From an uncultured Gemella sp. (GTDB lineage Bacteria; Bacillota; Bacilli; Staphylococcales; Gemellaceae): 32,217 nucleotides of DNA. The stretch covers positions 1 through 32,217 of the forward strand of contig CAMBPW010000001.1 of NCBI GenBank assembly GCA_945869755.1, in the 5' to 3' direction. The notes beneath the pieces are model-generated. The model worked only from the letters and a program-made list of their open reading frames with translations. It did not search any database and was not told where the DNA came from. Both the position numbers and the translations under genes were made by a program. Of the stretch, positions 31,442 to 32,217 are shown piece after piece; position 1 is the stretch's first letter; each line of letters opens with the position of its first letter.

Positions 31442-32217
31442 TATTGTAACACCTAATCCACCTTCATTTTGTCCACCACTTCTATAATTAGCAACATAAC
31501 GATGATTTTTCAAATATTCTGCAATATTCTTTTTTAATATACCCGATCCTACTCCGTGAATAATAGTAAAATTATCATACCCCATCAAAATTACTTTATC
31601 AATATATTCTTCAATTTCTCTAAGTGCGTCTTCTGTATTTTTACCTATAACATTAACATCTAAAGAAACGTTGCTAATATTTTTTTTAGATATTGAATAA
31701 TTAATAATATTTTCACGTTCTTTTTCAATAACTTTAATTTCTTCTCTAGTTACAAAAAGCTTTAAATGCCCCAACTTTATTTGAATTTTATTATTATTTA
31801 TAATATCTAATACACTAGCTCTCTGATTGTATTTTAAAACTAAAACATCATCACCAATATTTAACTTTTTAGTATCTTTTTCTAAAATTTTAATATTGCT
31901 AGATAATAATGGTTTATACTTATCAATTTCTGAAATTTTATCATTAAATTCATGTTGTTTTAAAACTTTGTTAGTATTTTCTTTTATACTATTATATATT
32001 ATTAACAACTCTTCCTTTTTATTTTCTATATCTTCATTAAATTCACTATATAGTTTATTATACAAACTATCTTTATATTTATAATATTCTTCTATATTAT
32101 TCTTTAAAGAATTTTTTATTTCTTTAACTTCTCTTAGTTCTTCATCTAAAATCTGTAATTTACCTTGGTATTCTTTTATATTTTCACCCAACTTCTCAAT
32201 AAGAATATTATTTTCTT
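31427..32217 (-). CDS. mutS2: MutS2, C-terminal part (cut by window edge)
   Basis: The frame is open to the right edge, so this is the last ~263 residues of a protein usually near 780 aa. It shows a long coiled coil (Glu/Lys-rich, first ~100 residues), a KOW-like patch (LNIGDDVLVLKYNQRASVLDI) and a C-terminal Smr domain with LDVNVIGKNTEDALREIEE and IIHGVGSGILKKNI. MutS2 binds collided ribosomes or branched DNA; in Bacillus it splits stalled ribosomes, and its Smr domain may cut nucleic acid. The usual LDLRG start of Smr is LDVNVIG here. The ATPase domain lies outside the window. Confidence 0.9.
   Translation of the reverse strand, partial: ENNILIEKLGENIKEYQGKLQILDEELREVKEIKNSLKNNIEEYYKYKDSLYNKLYSEFNEDIENKKEELLIIYNSIKENTNKVLKQHEFNDKISEIDKYKPLLSSNIKILEKDTKKLNIGDDVLVLKYNQRASVLDIINNNKIQIKLGHLKLFVTREEIKVIEKERENIINYSISKKNISNVSLDVNVIGKNTEDALREIEEYIDKVILMGYDNFTIIHGVGSGILKKNIAEYLKNHRYVANYRSGGQNEGGLGVTIVEIK

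Noticed and set aside
1..32217. CRISPR array, tRNA or rRNA genes, prophage, toxin-antitoxin or other defence system
   Set aside because: No regularly spaced repeats, no tRNA cloverleaf with GTTCRA-type arm, and no phage, toxin-antitoxin or restriction genes were recognised on reading both strands.

Overview
The window is chromosomal housekeeping DNA from a very AT-rich, low-GC Gram-positive bacterium of the class Bacilli. The evidence is a SUF operon with SufU in place of a SufE, a class III fructose-1,6-bisphosphatase, the rimP-nusA-ylxR-ylxQ-infB-rbfA operon, a tmk-holB-ricT-trmN6-rsmI operon, MutS2 beside thioredoxin, and AAGGAGG-type ribosome binding sites. Gene content and base composition fit Gemella or a close relative. 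That is a judgement from memory, not a database match. Most genes lie on the minus strand, which is probably the leading strand here. Only ilvE, one small membrane protein gene and nfu read on the plus strand.

Layout. 1-510: AT-rich intergenic DNA with a likely 5' fragment of an IS30-type transposase gene on the minus strand, then the ilvE promoter and possible CodY boxes. 511-1593: ilvE. 1640-3747 (minus): a FAH-family hydrolase gene, recA, and a 30-codon membrane microprotein that overlaps the end of recA and resembles Prli42, the stressosome anchor. 3840-8934 (minus): sufC-sufD-sufS-sufU-sufB with its own promoter and terminator. 9092-15314 (minus): rimP-nusA-ylxR-ylxQ-infB-rbfA plus a translationally coupled ABC-F gene of the YkpA/YbiT type. 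Its leader carries a hairpin that fits a NusA-dependent attenuator. 15435-19894 (minus): tmk-holB-ricT-trmN6-(GIY-YIG)-rsmI and a small membrane protein with a HisKA-like segment, mostly overlapping. 19948-20601: talC. 20749-21108 (plus): orphan four-helix membrane protein. 21132-23072: fbp class III. 23188-24815: type II NADH dehydrogenase and an unusual A-type Fe-S carrier. 24938-25192 (plus): nfu. 25189-29870: pth-mfd-tag. 29946-30899: prs. 31070-31378: trxA. 31427-32217: 3' part of mutS2, cut by the window edge.

Three functional groups stand out. Fe-S assembly is represented by the SUF machine plus a separate divergent pair of carriers (A-type and Nfu). Transcription, translation and ribosome maturation are joined in the nusA-infB operon. 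DNA repair genes (recA, mfd, tag, mutS2) are scattered. No CRISPR array, tRNA, rRNA, complete mobile element or defence system is visible. The most noteworthy items are the recA-linked microprotein, the HisKA-like mini-protein without a kinase domain, the cysteine-tailed A-type carrier, and the asymmetric ABC-F. I found no convincing wholly new multi-gene system.
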